Shown in pieces: positions 1 through 13,838 of a DNA stretch of 64,000 nucleotides. Source of the DNA: Cylicocyclus nassatus (taxonomy: Eukaryota; Nematoda; Chromadorea; Rhabditida; Strongylidae); NCBI GenBank assembly GCA_958299035.1, contig CATQJL010000001.1, positions 75,785,594-75,849,593 on the forward strand. The letters run 5' to 3'. The notes below the pieces were generated by a model, which was not told the origin of the DNA, did no database searches, and saw only the letters and a program-made list of their open reading frames with translations. A program made the position numbers and the translations under genes. Position 1 is the stretch's first letter. Each line of letters begins with the position of its first letter.

Positions 1-1162
1 TATCATATTATAAGATCCCAACCTTGTTTGAACCCTGCCTCTGACTATGAGACTTAACATGTTTAAAGGTCTGAAGAGAAACTTGTTGTTGTACTTCTTT
101 GTGTACCTGTCAGACTTCACTCAAAAACGCTCAAAAGCTTGCTGGCGCTTTTAGCCTGACTCGGAACGTATGTGAGAAGAAATGAGTGAAATATGAAAAA
201 AGATCAAAGAAATGTGTGCGGTTTTGGGCGCTTCTGAGCAAAGTGTAGCTGGTGCCTTGCAGCAGTCGATGTGCTGCTTACAGTGAAGCGGCAATTACCT
301 CGTTTTTACTTACCACAACGTCGCTTATTTATTTTTTATGCAAGATCGGTAGTTGCGCCTTCTGCCAACAATAGACAAAATCATTTCGTCATTTTTTATG
401 AAATGTAATTGCGCGATAAGTAAAGATAATTACACTTGCAAATAAGCGATGACGGATTGTCATGTTACGCATAAGAAAGTGCATGATTGTAAGCATAAGA
501 AATGCCGCTAAAGGTCAACTTGGAGAATATCGTGATGCACTTAACAGCGGCCTTATGATTTACCAAAGCGTCATCTTCGCAGAGACTCAACTGGTAAATC
601 ATAGGGACGGTTCCACTATGCAGGTGCCTTACCCATTCTGGCATAACGGTGGCATCGAAACTCACCGCACAATGCTGACTATCACAATCGAGTTGTAAAA
701 AGCAAACCATTGCAAAGGCTTTATAATGTGAGATCGGTAATTTCGATTGGATGGAACTTTCTCAGAAGATGCAAATTTGAATTGGTTTTTGGATTTCGCC
801 GTAAGGACAATAATCACGGCGAGCTACACCGACATCTCTGTGCAAGAATTTTCAGGTGCTCAAGTAAAACCTCAACAAATTGATCGTTTGCGCAATCCTT
901 TTTTATCGCCGTTCGTAAGATACTCTTCTCTTTTTTAGGTCAAAGACAATTTCTTGTAATCAAATGTAATCAAGGTGTAATCAGATTTCCGAGCATTGGA
1001 AAACCGGCGTATCTGGCTAACTTATCAAGAAGCGTCGTGCTGAAGTGGTGGTATCATGAGTGAAATCAGTGATTTTGATTAACCCAATGTGAGAATTTTT
1101 AATTCATTCGATTCATTTTCACAGGCCAGATATGCCCCCCCCCCGACTAAGAATCTTCTTCA
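1..1162. other. No gene; diverged repeat
   Basis: No exon chain with sensible splice sites is visible. The segment around 640-750 (GAAACTCACCGCACAATGCTGA, then AAGATCGGTAATTTCG) recurs near 19965-20060 on the plus strand and near 34970-35050 on the minus strand, so this stretch holds a degraded dispersed repeat. A run of about ten C lies at 1135-1145. The two overlapping open frames near 462-710 fall inside this repeat and are not convincing genes. Confidence 0.5.
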
Positions 1163-1332
1163 AAGTTCCTACTGTAGTACTACAGTACGAACGAGCCATC
1201 GGTGATTCGTCTTTAAACTATAAATCTATGTTGAACCTGGCTCGCAGAATGGTCCCTCAAACTCGGCGAAAGACATGAAAGCAAGAGAGATATTAACAAT
1301 CAAACAGTATGCACATTTTTTGGGACACCCTG
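1163..1332. mobile_element. Solo arm of a long-TIR, TA-target element
   Basis: The end at 1305-1332 (TTTTTTGGGACACCCTG followed by TA) matches the terminal repeat of the complete elements at 3908-4572 and 58951-59628. The 170 bp inside resemble the right arm of the 58951-59628 copy, including GAGAGATATT and the GGTGATTCG segment. No opposite arm is present, so this is a truncated relic. Confidence 0.6.
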
Positions 1333-2140
1333 TATGACTTGAAAATATTATGCTTTTGTCAAAACAGTGATGGGCTATTTCAATCTATACCAACTTTTCA
1401 CGGGAGTATTTTTCAGAAAATTTCATTGAACTATCTTTTAGGATTATTATGTGGATTTGACAAGTCAGAAACCAGCTTTTGTAAAATTCTGAACTTTGCG
1501 GCTGTGCTTGGCTGTAGAAAAATTTTTGTATGGGCAAAGCGCCAGGGCTTTGTGAAATATACAAAATCCCTCTTTTCTCCATGTTTGGCCAAGAAAAAAT
1601 ACGAAACTGTTTACTTAAATGTCCGATGTGGAGAGTGTTTGCATGTGCTACCCAGAGATTCGTAATCTTTTTGCCCAAAGACATTTTTTTCGAATTTCTG
1701 AACATTTAGAACCTTCAATTTTGGAGATTTCATGCTGAAGCCGATCGTTCAGAAGTCATATTCAGCTTGCTTTGCTCCGTTACTTACTATTTTTACCTTT
1801 AATTTTATCGTTTAGTCATTATTCTATGATTATATTTCTTTATCATTTATTATTTTTTCTTTTTTATTGTCCACTATCTCCAGACTACATTAGTAACTAG
1901 TAGTTGAAGTGTGGTAACAACATTAGTCATAGGCTGCTGCATGTCCAAGGCGCAACATCTTCAGGCGCGAACGCGGCTTTATTACCAGCAGAGCGCAGAG
2001 GCGCAAGATTAAGATGGTGAAGATACGCGCGCCTCGCGTCGCGCCCACTCAACTGATACTGCTTCTGCGCCTTCGTCATGCAGTAGCCTCTACGTACTTC
2101 CAGATTGCTGATTTACATACAAATAAATTGCACACAAATG
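1333..2140. other. No gene recognised
   Basis: AT-rich sequence between the solo transposon arm and the 3' end of the CUB gene. Open frames on both strands at 1309-1705 overlap each other and show no domain. Nothing else is supported. Confidence 0.5.
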
Positions 2141-2144
2141 ATTC

Positions 2145-2150
2145 TTTATT
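2145..2150 (-). promoter_or_regulatory. Poly(A) signal of the CUB gene
   Basis: AATAAA on the minus strand, eight bases after the stop codon of the CUB gene (2159-2161), which implies a very short 3' UTR. Confidence 0.6.
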
Positions 2151-2158
2151 GGAGGTCG

Positions 2159-5100
2159 CTAATGTTTCAGCACACTACCAATTTCCTTGTAATAGGCGCT
2201 GAAGCCCTTGTCGTTCTGTGTGTAGTCCGAGTAGAAAGTCAAAAACATGCTTTCCTGTGTCGAATAGAATGTGTTCGTCTGCAGTGCGTTACCCGAGAGC
2301 CTAAAAATAGTTATTACTGGTTTTCAAAAGTATGGGGTTATCTTTCTGCTCACTCAGCCAGTTTCGGGTATGAAGCATTTGGGCCATCATAGATTTCCAC
2401 TTTATCACAACAATCCTCGGTTGCAAAGTCGGTGAAGGTGAGCATCACCCTGCTGAAAATATTAGGTGATTATAGAATAATGAGGGAAGTCGAAAAAAGT
2501 GCATTTTGCGTATTTCGATTAAGTTAGAGTAGGTCAGCGTTTTTCAGACAAGAATAGCATAATGAATGAATGCTGAGTATGTAAAAAGCCTATCAAATCT
2601 GGATAAAAAAATTACATGCACGCTTTCGATTGTGGGTCATAATATATGAGTGTACCCTCAAAATCTAGATTTGAGAAGGCATTGTCCACTTTCGAATTTT
2701 AGGACCTGGATATGTGTGCCGATACCGAAAAGGCCTTAGAAAGACAGTGCCTAGGGGGCAACTCATGTGATCTGGCAAACTAGCTATAAATTTTTGACCA
2801 ATCAGCGTACCTTATCCGAGTTCTATGATTGGTCAGTTTGAACTATGGTTGTAGACGGGTACGGATACGGTAAGGAAAAGAGTTTAGAATAGAATTTCTC
2901 AGCCAAGCATGGATTTTATGAATTGCCGCTTGGGCACTGAACTAGCTAATGCCTTTTCTTATCCGTAAACATAAGAAAAATTCAAATTTTTTCTATACTG
3001 ACTTAAAACGAAATTACAAACAGCAGAGAGTCAAAAATGGCCATGACTAACAGAAGTTTTTATAATTCTATAAAATACGTCTTTTCACCTGAGCTAATTT
3101 CAATGACAATTCATTTTTGGCTGACTGTGATGAGAAACGAAAAAGCAAAACTCATAGTACTTAGACAAGCTCTAAGAGAAATCAGTAGTTGGCGAGAGGA
3201 AAATCAACGGAAAATTTGTGATGAAGCAACCATACCTTCCTTGTTTCATTGTCATCACATAGTTGCAAGTCACATCATTTGGATAGTTACCGGGCCAGTT
3301 GGGCGACGTTACAAATCCCGTACTTGAAAGATGCAAGACCGACTCGCATGTATTTGGCTCTGTGTACTGAGTGTTCACTACAATGTTCTGGCATTATGTG
3401 GAAAGGACGCATGAATATTTTCGTGCTTCTTACTTGGGACCATTTCGTATTGGATTGCGAAACCGCGATCTTGACCGGTAATGTCGGTGTTGAAGAGCAT
3501 TGTCAGAACCGATCCCGACGAACTGAAGGTTTGGCCTGTGGCATCTCCAGAGATGCTGGAAAGATTCCAGTTTTGAGACGCTAAGACATTCTTTGTAATC
3601 TGATTCTGATGTGAGTTTAAAAAATAGCTCCAGCTATTCACTCTACGCGAAATTTTTTACACTGATTTATTTGGAACTACAGTGCAGCTTTAAACCCATA
3701 CAAAGTAATGATCTATGGTAAAAGATTTTCACAAAAGTGATAAAAGACACAAAAAATTCATGCTTTGAGTAACTACCGTGATATAGAATGGTTTCTTTTT
3801 GATAATCTATCCTCACAGGTGTTACTCCTACCAGCTTCGAAGAAGTTCAAAAAAAAATGTTTTATTTAGCTGAATTGCTCTGTCTCTATTATGCTAACTA
3901 AGGAATACAGGGTGTCTCAAAAGTAAGTACACAATCTTTGATATATCTCTTTCCGTCGTGTCTTTTTCCGCCATTCAAGTACCAATCTGTAGAGGAGACT
4001 TCAGCTTAGATTTATCGTATCGAGCGAATCACTGATCGCTCTTCGTTACTGTAGGATTACTGTAGGAACTTCGACAAGGATTTCAGGAAATTGGAAACCA
4101 TATTCTGCCTCGGAACAGAACAAACAAGCCCAAAAACTCTTATACTATGGTGGTGGAAGCCGCTGATTTCGAATATGACCACTTTACTACGATGATTCTT
4201 TTCAAAATTATCCCAGGTAAACCGCGATAACCGAATCCCCACTACTTGTTAGAAGTGTGATTACACCGTCAAAAAAGCTGAAAACACTCGTAGAAATTTG
4301 TGTAGTGGAATCAGCGTACGCGAAAACCCTAGTACAAGATTTTTCAGATTTTTCGAAAGAAATTTTGTCAGATGGCATAAATCACAATAGTTCCACATGC
4401 TGGAATTTCTTACCTAATTCTACAGTAACGGAGAGCGATCGGCGATTTGATCGATACCGTAAATCTAACTTGAAGCCTCCTCTACAGAATGGTACATGAC
4501 TGGCAAATAAAGACCCATTGGAAAGAGAGATATTGGCGATTGAAAAGTGTGTACTACTTTTGGGACACCCTGTAGTTTTTTTTTCAGTAACTGATTAAGA
4601 AAACTCTTATAAACTTGAGTAACAGTGATTATCTTAAGTGAAAGGTTGTTATTGTATATCTAAATCTTGCACCTCAAAAACTGCCGAAAATACCTAAATT
4701 TCTTGTGTCATTTGTCATAAGAAGGAAATATTTCGTCTATGACGTCAACTAGATTCTTTTGTCTTAAATTGTTCTATCTGACACCGTCAATTATCTGAAA
4801 CATTTCACTGATCTTTCTCCAAAGATCGAGCTCAAGCGAAATTTTTTTATATTCTGATTGCGAAAAAGAGCTGTAGCGTACATAAATAAATGAAGACGGT
4901 AATGTCTAAACAAACTTTGCGATAGTAGGTCGACTGGTATCAAGTCCATTCCAGATGTACAACTTGTCACAGCATGCTTCAGTTTTAAAATCATACAATG
5001 TTAAGTGTATGTAGTAACCGGGATTCACCTAAATTAAAACTTATATTCTCAAATCTCCCGCCAAATTGATTGTTTTGCATTTGTAAGATAAATTGTGTTT

Positions 5101-5401
5101 TATGTTCGACAGTACCTTATCAGCGGTGCTGTGCGTAATTTACGATGTGTTCTCTTCAAAGTTCCGGCCTTTTCTACTCCGCGATAAATCAAAGCGCAAT
5201 CTTTGTGTTTAGTGGAAAAAAATTTTTTTTATTTTGAATAGAACTTACCGTAATAGTGTAGAACTGATCGAGTTGATTAGCATAGTTGTCGGGATAGCCA
5301 GGGGAATAAATGATCCCTTGTGCTCCTGAGAACGATGCGTTTTGTGATCCTTCAGAAACGGATGCTAAAAGCAGGAGTAGCACTTGGACAAGCACCAACA
5401 T
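2159..5401 (-). CDS. Secreted protein with two CUB domains
   Basis: Six exons on the minus strand: 5249-5401, 4916-5028, 3434-3555, 3236-3377, 2354-2452, 2159-2300. All have GT/AG borders and compatible phases and add up to 256 codons plus stop. Residues 1-20 are a hydrophobic signal peptide (MLVLVQVLLLLLASVSEG). CUB1 covers about residues 22-133 (GIIYSPGYPDNY; CCDKLYIWNG; GQDRGFAIQYE). CUB2 covers about 146-256 (GFVTSPNWPGNYPND; CCDKVEIYDG; QNDKGFSAYY). The repeated SPxxPxxYPxN and CCDKxxIxxG motifs are diagnostic of CUB, a beta-sandwich used for extracellular protein or glycan binding. No protease or other catalytic domain is attached, so role and partner are unknown. Intron 2 (3556-4915) contains a TA-target transposon. 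The donor of exon 2 (AAA|GTTTGT) is weak but is the only one that keeps phase. Secretion is inferred from the signal peptide. Confidence 0.88.
3908..4572. mobile_element. Long-TIR element, TA target (Tc1/mariner-type non-autonomous)
   Basis: Begins CAGGGTGTCTCAAAAGTAAG and ends with the near-perfect inverse ...TTTTGGGACACCCTG, flanked by TA on both sides (3906-3907 and 4573-4574). The inverted similarity continues inward for more than 100 bp (GTAGAGGAGACTTCAGCTTAG against its complement near 4465). No transposase frame is present. The TA duplication fits Tc1/mariner-like mobilisation; the family itself is not one I can name. It sits in intron 2 of the CUB gene. Confidence 0.8.
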
Positions 5402-7583
5402 TGGTCTTGCTTGTGGGATTTCGGGCCTTTGCTATAGTTTTAAATAATATTTGTTGTACCTGAATCTGTATATAGAATTGCTATCATCTAACGAGGGGAA
5501 AAAGTATTGAAGGGGAAACGAAGGTTTGAGTGTTGCAGTGTTTCAAGCCGAAAGTATTGTTAACGAGGTGGATTATGGGCAGCAAGTAAAAATTTAACTG
5601 GGTAGAATAGACCGTAGTATTCAAATGTTTGCGAGAAAATAATATTGGTTGCAAGCGCAAACATTGTGAATTAAGACAGAAGGAATATTGAAAGGCACCA
5701 AAAAAATTTTCCACATTAGCTAATAACGAGATTCAATTGAAAAGGGAAAATCTTGCTATTTTTGTTATAAATTGAGATTAGGACTGTCGAGCTCCATTAG
5801 GCAAGCTGTGTACCATTTACAATGATGCAAAACCTTTTTTACAGAAATTTTTAGCTATAAAATGCGCCGAGTGCAAATAATGGTCCTTAAAGGTAACGAT
5901 TCGATGACATGCTTACGACTGAAAGATTATGACTCACTTATGGATTTCGCATTTTGATTGGATCTTTACATTAGCGCATTTATAAGCTCTGTAACACTGT
6001 TAATGGCATGTATAATTACTTGCAAGAAAGCGTGAAATTGCAGATTTTAACCAGTTGTATAGAAACTTTGCAGCCATCAACATATGAGGCCTTTGTAATT
6101 TTTTGCAAGGCGTGTGTATTAACCAGTAGCTGTTAATTTTGCCGGAACAAACAACTTTCCAAACAGATTTCTTCATTTCGCTAAAAGCAATTTTAGCAAG
6201 AATACACTCAAGACGTTTTTGAATGTTAGAAAATCGCCCTTTACTAACTTTGCAGTAGGCATTTACAAATGCACGATAGTTAGGTAAACGGGGTGGGGTA
6301 GCTTACATGATCACATGTACATGCTTCTCTATTCAAATTAAATATGGACCTTTGCCGATATCGCAGTTCATTTGGATTAAGTCTTGATTTATTCATAGTT
6401 TTTTAGCTAGAGTGATTTCTTTTCGTAAATTTTTTTTTAGCTCCCCAAGTTCTTGAAGTGGACTTGGCAATAACGAAACGATAGTCAATCGGTTATCTGA
6501 GGCTAACTGATCTGTGTCTTATTATTAGAATGCATGTGCAAAGTTTTAACAAAGGTTACTTCATTGATAATCTCAGCGTTTGCAATCTTGGAAAATATTT
6601 TTTAAGCAGATTGAAATAAAAATTCGAAAATTTTCAGTGTCACATTAACTCTGACCAAATTTTAAAAACGCTTTACAGATGGGTGTAATCGAGAGTTGTG
6701 AACTAAGACTCAGACCAAGGATCGCGAAACTAACATCAAGTTCAGTTCCGATAGCACAAACTTCATAGCAAACAATAACGCTTTTGCAAATAAACATAAC
6801 CATAAATTCGCATGTCAGCTCTGAGAATAAACCTTTCTGAGCGATGAAGAGCGTATTTGACGCTCTCAACATAACGTAATCTTAGACAAGAATGCGAAAC
6901 ACCTTCCTAAGCTGAAAAAGAATGCGACAGTGATAAGCAAAGCTAAGTAGGAATGCGGAAAAGTGGTATCTGTTGCAAAATCTTTGTTATTTTTGGAAAA
7001 GCTATAGAAGTCTGCTTCCATGTAAAGTATGCATTGATGTAATCGACGAGTAGGGGAGCATTATCAGCGCTAGCATGATTCTTACTGAATCATTCAAAAA
7101 TATTGCGTTTTTTCAAATATCAACTTTTTAAAATCAGAACCCAAACAGTTTGCGGGAAATCACAAAAGAAGTGAAGTAAATTACACAGCCTGTACCCGAT
7201 AAGATAGGCGATGCAGATAGGCAAGCAATAGATCGTATCTTAATCAAAATTAGAGTGATAAGTTGGATATGCTGGTCATTTCGTCAACGTAGGTGGTGAA
7301 TTTAAGTGTGGTATTGGATATATCTTTCTTAGAATTACCCTTGCGCTCGAATATACTGGTATATGTTGCACAACTTTCATATGAACAACGATATTGCTAA
7401 CAAGTGACTTCAAGCCTTGTGAGTTTTTGTTTGCATAGGTATCACGATTTTTAAATGGATAGTAGTAGTAGAGTCCGTCTTTTCAAAATGTTTCTTTTGG
7501 ACAGCAAACTGAATCTGCACAGGCAACCTATCAGTCACTTCTTCCCTTCTTGCGTCATATAAGACATCATCAATCCCTTATAT
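5402..7583. other. No gene recognised (upstream of the CUB gene)
   Basis: AT-rich intergenic DNA. Short frames at 5484-5714 and 6645-6872 on the minus strand show no motif and no convincing splice context. The first few hundred bases presumably hold the CUB gene promoter, but I see no definite element. Confidence 0.45.
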
Positions 7584-8276
7584 AGACGGAGTGTCCCAAA
7601 AGTAAGTACACACTTTTCGAACATGAATAACTCCCTTCCCATCAAGTTTCCTTAGGTTTAAGCATCATTCGGAGAGGGGACTTCAGATCAAATTTACAGT
7701 ATGGAGAAAACATCCAAATCTCTTCATTACTGTGAGATTAGTAGGAATTTTGCAGAGGGTTTTGTGCCATCAAAGCCATCAAAGCCATCAAAAGCCAGTC
7801 AAGTCATATTGCCTCAGAAGAGATGCTCAAAGAGTCGAAAGCACCGTCGTTAAGCTAGACTAGCTCGCCGACTATTACCGTAAAAATCGCATTTCAGAAT
7901 CAGGCTTTCTCCATAAGTTATGCCAAGTAAACCGCAAAGACGTCTTTTCAGTGTTTGAAAAGTGTGGTTGTACCATTTGAAACTCATCAAGAACTCATAA
8001 ACAGTTGTCTGATGAATACAGCATGTCCAAAAACACTTCTGTGCATCTTTCCTGATTTTTTTAGGACTTTTTTAAATAGCCTATTTCGAATGACGCTAAA
8101 TGCTTGAAGTTTGTACCGTAACCCTACGTAGTGAAGGGCGGTGGGTGATTCGCTCCATAAGCAGATCTAAGTTGAAGCCTCCTTTACTGAACGGTACTTG
8201 AAACTAAAGAAAAGACTAAGCGGGAAGAGAGTTATTTACGATTAAAAAGTGTGTGCTTACTTTGGGACACCCCCTG
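7584..8276. mobile_element. Diverged copy of the long-TIR TA-target element
   Basis: Left end GTGTCCCAAAAGTAAGTACA and right end TGTGTGCTTACTTTGGGACA are inverted copies and match the termini of the elements at 3908 and 58951. The outermost bases are mutated (left ...GACGGAGTGTCCC, right GGGACACCCCCTG), so the exact borders are uncertain. There is no coding capacity. A small triplication of AAAGCCATC lies near 7775-7795. Confidence 0.65.
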
Positions 8277-9265
8277 TGCAACAGCTTTGCTCAAAGATTC
8301 TCGTACTTCACTTTGAAAGTTTATGATTTGTCGTTAGACTTGCGAAAATTGTATTGAGAAGATGTTTTCTGCCTTTACAAAAGCTTTTTGACGAGTTTTT
8401 ACCGTGAGAAGGTAACAGAGAAACAAGCGGAACGAGATTTGTTACTCTGAATTATGTCCAAAAACCTGAATGTTGCGGAAATTATGAAATTGTCAGTAAA
8501 AATAGATGTCATTTGCCCTTTCCGGATAAGAAAAGCGTGTAATAGCCGAACGTCTTCACAAAAAGTCACGATTTTTGGAAAAAAGCCACTAATAAACTTC
8601 TCTGTTCCTTATTGTTTAAATTATACCTTTCATCTTGACAACGGAAGAATTTCCGTGCCAACCTACAATACCACCCGTAATTTGTGAAAAAAATGGCGGC
8701 GGCACTTAACTTACGCGGCGCCGCCGCAGTTAGGTGACAAACGCCGCGTCGCGCGACAAAAGTCGGCGGAAAAGCGGCATTTGTCGCCTAACTTTGTCGC
8801 GCAACGCCTAACTTTTTATAAAAAAAGACCTTATCTTGAATCAAAATTTATGAATTCTATATATAAGAGTAGCATTCAACTCAGCTAGGCGAGGCACGTC
8901 TTCCAGTATACAGATGTGCCTAGTTGTAGGATACAAGTTTTTTCCTGGAATTTTAGTGTAAATGGATCTTTCAGTGTACTGATTCCACAGGCTACATACA
9001 CACTGTGTTGAACACTGCAGAAATAGGGCAGGTATAGTTTAAGAGTTCATTTTGCATGGATGTGTGTGAAACTGGGCTTTTTTCGGCGAAGTATGACGGG
9101 TCCCAAAATGCAGGAAGACAAAGGGAAATGGTTGGAAGTCGCATGAGAAGCACATATCGCGGAATGCCGCGCGTGCTGTGCAATGTACAATACCACCCAC
9201 AGAACGGGAATTTCGCGAAATTCCAGAAATTTCGCGATTCCGGAATATCGCAAATTATGCAGCGC

Positions 9266-10881
9266 CACAGGTGCGATAGTGTGGGAATTTTCTCACCCTC
9301 CCTTCACCCCTGAGTCGGGATCAAGATGACCCCCTTCACCAAAAGCCGAGAAAAATAATCAACAGTGAGGTAAGGTTAGGCAAAGAAGATATTTGTACGT
9401 GTGAATTGTTTATGTATAGGAAAGGAGGAGTCTGTTGAAAAAAGGGCTTGGTGACGGGTGTGAGTAATGACTTTTGGAGATTTTCGAGTTTTTAACATAA
9501 AAAAAAATTCATAACTTCTGAAGATGAACATCTTGTACGCCGAGATGGTCACCATTAGAACCGTCTCGTCCTCCGCTTTCAGAAAATATATAGAATGTCC
9601 GATATCCATTCAAGAAAGTGCAGTGAACGGTTTGCCTAATGATTTTTGAGGATTTTCGATTTTTTAACATAAAATTAATAAGTTCTGCTGATGAACATAT
9701 TGCACGGCGATATGGTCGCCGTTGGAACCGCCTCATCCTCCGCTTTCAGAAAATATATAGTATGTTTGGGATCGGTTGAAAAAAAATGCCTGGGTGAAGG
9801 GTGTCCTAGTGAATTTTGGAGATTTTCGAGTTTTTAACATAAAAAAATTCATAACTTCTGTAGATGAACATCTTGTACGCCGAGATAGTCACCATTGGAA
9901 CCGTCTTGTCCTCCGCTTTCAGAAAATATATACTTTGCCTAAGGTCCGTTAGAAAAAGTGCCGGGTGAAGGTGGGTGAGAATTATAATGGGAATGCTCAA
10001 GTAGACGTCTTTTTAGAATGGTAAAAAAGCCTGTACTTGAGCACTCCCATTATAAAAGTCTCACCCACCCTTCACCCGGCACTTTTTCTAACGGACCCCA
10101 GCCAAAGTATATATTTTCTGAAAGCGGAGGACGAGGTGCTTCTAATGGTGACCATCTCGGCGTACAAGATGCTCATCTTCAGAAGTTATGAATTTTTTAT
10201 GTTAAAAACTTGAAAAACTCCAGCAATCACTAGGACACCCTTCACCCAGGCACTTTTTTCATCGGACCCCAGGCAAAGTATATATTTTCTAAAAGCGGAT
10301 AATGAGACGGTTCCAAAGGTAACCATCACGGCGTATAAGGTGTTCATCTACAGAAGTTACGGATTTTTCTAACCTAAAAACTCGTAAATATCCAGAAATC
10401 ACTACCCACACTCTTCACCAGACACTTTTTCAACAGACTCCATGCAAGTTATATATTCTCTAAAAGCGGAAGACAAGATAGTTGTAAAAACCTTTTCATT
10501 GCTGACGTTGCTGTTCATCTACAGAAGTTACGAATTTCTTCTTCTAAAAGTTCGTAAATGCTCAAAAATTGTACCTCTTTCACGAAACAGATGTTCTCGC
10601 ATAGACATCTTCCATGGCATTTTTAAAAACATATAGGGTTGTTCCAATCCTATCAGTCTTCACATTTTGGTAAAAAGACAACCAATGATGGCAGAGAATT
10701 CAAAATGATAAACTTTTATTTGGAAAATAAGAAAACACCATCACCTTCTCCTCCCCCCCCCCCCCCGGGTCGGCATTTTATGATTTCTCGATCAACTGAA
10801 ATAGCCTTCACCATGGAGGGGCTGCGGCCACTGTGACCCCCTTCACCCTGGAGGAGTCATTCTCACCTTATCGCATCTGTG
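9266..10881. mobile_element. hAT-like foldback element nested in the palindrome
   Basis: Termini CACAGGTGCGATA and TATCGCATCTGTG are inverted and flanked by the 8-bp duplication TGCAGCGC (9258-9265 and 10882-10889). The opposite palindrome arm has the single uninterrupted copy GCGCTGCA at 13301-13308, an empty site. The interior is itself an inverted repeat centred near 10.02 kb. Each arm is built from roughly 180-bp tandem units containing CTTTCAGAAAATATAT and GAAGTTATGAATTTTT. A poly-C run lies at 10754-10766. No transposase frame. The 8-bp duplication suggests hAT-type mobilisation; this is inference. Confidence 0.8.
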
Positions 10882-13838
10882 TGCAGCGCCATAACTTCCT
10901 TCGGAATGAATATATTCTAAATCCGAAAGCAGCATTGTGTTCAGCTCGTCAAGGCGAATCTTCCTACGTACGTCATGTCGTCTATATCTTGTTTTCAGTT
11001 TTCTTAAATTTTTCTGAGGAGGTCCTTTTGCAAGTATGTAGCGCAGCGCCTATGCAACTTGAAAGTTTCCAGTAAGCACCATTCGATAGTGCTCTTCTTG
11101 TATATTATAGTGCGCTAGAAAGCTGCCGCAAACTTCTTTTCAAAAGAGAAAAAAGCGTTGGTAAAGGAAAAATCACTCGTTTCCAGATTCTACTTGCCGT
11201 AACTTTCTTTGGAGTGGATATTTTCTGAATACGGAACATACATTGTGCTCAGCTCATCAAGGCAAATCTTTCGGTATGCAGAATGTCCTTGATATCTCGA
11301 TTTCAGTATTCTCAAAACTTACTGCGGGCGTCTCTTCGCAAAGGTGTGAAGCAGCGCGTACCAGTAGATTCAGAGAGAAATTTTCGATAGTACTTCTTCT
11401 GTAGATTATGGGGCGCTAGAAATTAGCCGCACACTTCTTTCCAAAGGAGATAGAAGGGCTGGTGAATTCTGGAAAAATCATGTCGTTCTAAATTCTTCTC
11501 AACGTAACTCTAAAATATGAAGCTCTCTTGCTAAACAGATGTGACTTTCGTGATCAGCAGGTCGGTTAACCCTTATGAGCAAGTTTTCCAAGATGTTCGA
11601 GTAATTTCATTTTTTCTCGTTTTACGCTCTGAAGCTGGCCGATGATTTTGGTCAAAATGTTCATGCTCTTAAATTGTAAGGAAACTTCGCTTATAGAGGT
11701 GTTCGAACACGCTCTTTACGAAAATCAAGGTCTTTGAGGATTACAGGTTTTTTTTGGTGAAATGCGGTGAGGTGACTGTAACTGAATTACGAAAGTGCGT
11801 AACTTTGCCCGCACTTCTCGCGTATCTGTCAGCAACCTTGCCTGCTTGCTTTTTTCATCAAAGTTACTAGAAACTGTGCTACCGAATGGTGCATAACTCA
11901 GGCTCCGGTCTATAAAAATCGTCGAGTTACGAGCCTACGAAAACACATCCTCACAAATTTTGCCCAAAATGTAAAGATCGCATATTTCGTCGAAATTCCA
12001 CCGTGAGTGCTTGTGTGACACGCTAATCAAAATCTTTTCACTTCCTTAATGGATCTTATTGTGTTAGATTTCGTAGTTTGAGTTCTAGCCGCCAAAATAG
12101 CTTTGATATTCAACTGAGCAGCTGAAGCATACGCAAGTACCATATTCAATACAGTGGGAGTCTTTGGGCGAAGCGAACCAATATCCGCAATGCGAGTGTC
12201 GTATAAGCACTCACGGTGGAATTTCGACGAAATATGCGATCTTTACATTTGGGCAAAATTCATGAGGATGTTTTTCGTAGGCTCGTAACTCGGCTATTTC
12301 TGTAGAGTGGAGTCCCTACTAACTTTGACTTGGACAAGCAAGCAAGCAAGTTTTTTGACAGATACGCGAGAAGTGCGGGCAAAGTTACGCACTTTCGTAA
12401 TTCAGTTACAGTCACCTCACCGCATTTCACCAAAAAAAACCTGTAATCCTCAAAGACCTTGATTTTCGTAAAGAGCGTGTTCGAAAACCTCTATAAGCGA
12501 AGTTTCCTTACAATTTAAGAGCATGAACATTTTGACCAAATTCATCGGCCAGCTTTAGAGCGCAAAACGAGAAAAAATGAAATTACTCGAAGATCTTGGA
12601 AAACTTGCTCATAAGGGTTAACCGACCGCTGATCACGAAAGTCACATCTGCTTAGCAAGAGAGCTTTATATTTTAGAGTTACGTTGAGAAGAATTTAGAA
12701 CGACATGATTTTTCAGAATTCACCAGCCCTTCCATCTCCTTTGGAAAGAAGTGTGCGGCTAATTTTTAGCGCCCCATAATCTACAGAAGAAGTACTATCG
12801 AAAATTTCTCTCCGAATCTACTGGGGCAATACGCGCTGCTTCACACCTTTGCGAATAGACGCCCGCAGAAAGTTTTGAGAATACTGAAATCGAGATATAA
12901 GGACATTCTGCATACCGAAAGATTTGCCTTGATGAGCTGAGCACAATGCATGTTCCGTATTCAGAAAATATCCACTCCAAAGAAAGTTACGGCGAGTAGA
13001 ATCTGGAAACGAGTGATTTTTCCTTTACCAACGCTTTTTTCTCTTTTGAAAAGAAGTCTGTGGCAGCTTTCTAGCGCACTATAATATACAAGAAGAGCAC
13101 TATCGAATGGTGCTTACTGGAAACTTTCAAGTTGCATAGGCGCTGCGTTACATACTTGCAAAGGGACCTCCCCTCAGAAAAATTTAAGAAAACTGAAAAC
13201 AAGATATAGGCGACATGACGTACGTAGAAGATTCGCCTTGACGAGCTGAACACAATGCTGCTTTCGGATTTAGAATATATTCATTCCGAAGGAAGTTATG
13301 GCGCTGCATAATTTGCGATATTCCGGAATCGCGAAATTTCTGAAATTTCGCGAAATTCCCGTTCTGTGGGTGGTATTGTACATTGCACAGCACGCGCGGC
13401 ATTCCGCGACATGTGCTTCTCATGCGACTTCCAACCGACTTCCCTTTGTCTTCCTGCATTTTGGGACCCGTCATACTTCGCCGAGAAAAGCCCAGTTTCA
13501 CACACATCCATGCAGAATGAACTCTTAAACTATACCTGCCCTATTTCTGCAGTGTTCAACACAATGTGTATGTAGCCTCTGGAATCAGTACACTGAAAGA
13601 TCCATTTACACTAAAATTCCAGGAAAAAAACTTGTATCCCACAACTAGGCACATCTGTATACTGGAAGACGTGCCTCGCCGAGCTGAGTTGAATGCTACT
13701 CTTATATATAGAATTCATAAATTTTGATTCAAGATAAGGCCTTTTTTTATAAAAAGTTAGGCGTTGCGCGACAAAGTTAGGCGACAAATGCCGCTTTTCC
13801 GCCGACTTTTGTCGCGCGACGCGGCGTTTGTCACCTAA

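Noticed and set aside
9047..13575. Mirror ORFs in the 6.5 kb palindrome as a hidden transposase
   Set aside because: No catalytic motif; the frames are reverse-complement pairs and differ between arms by frameshifts.
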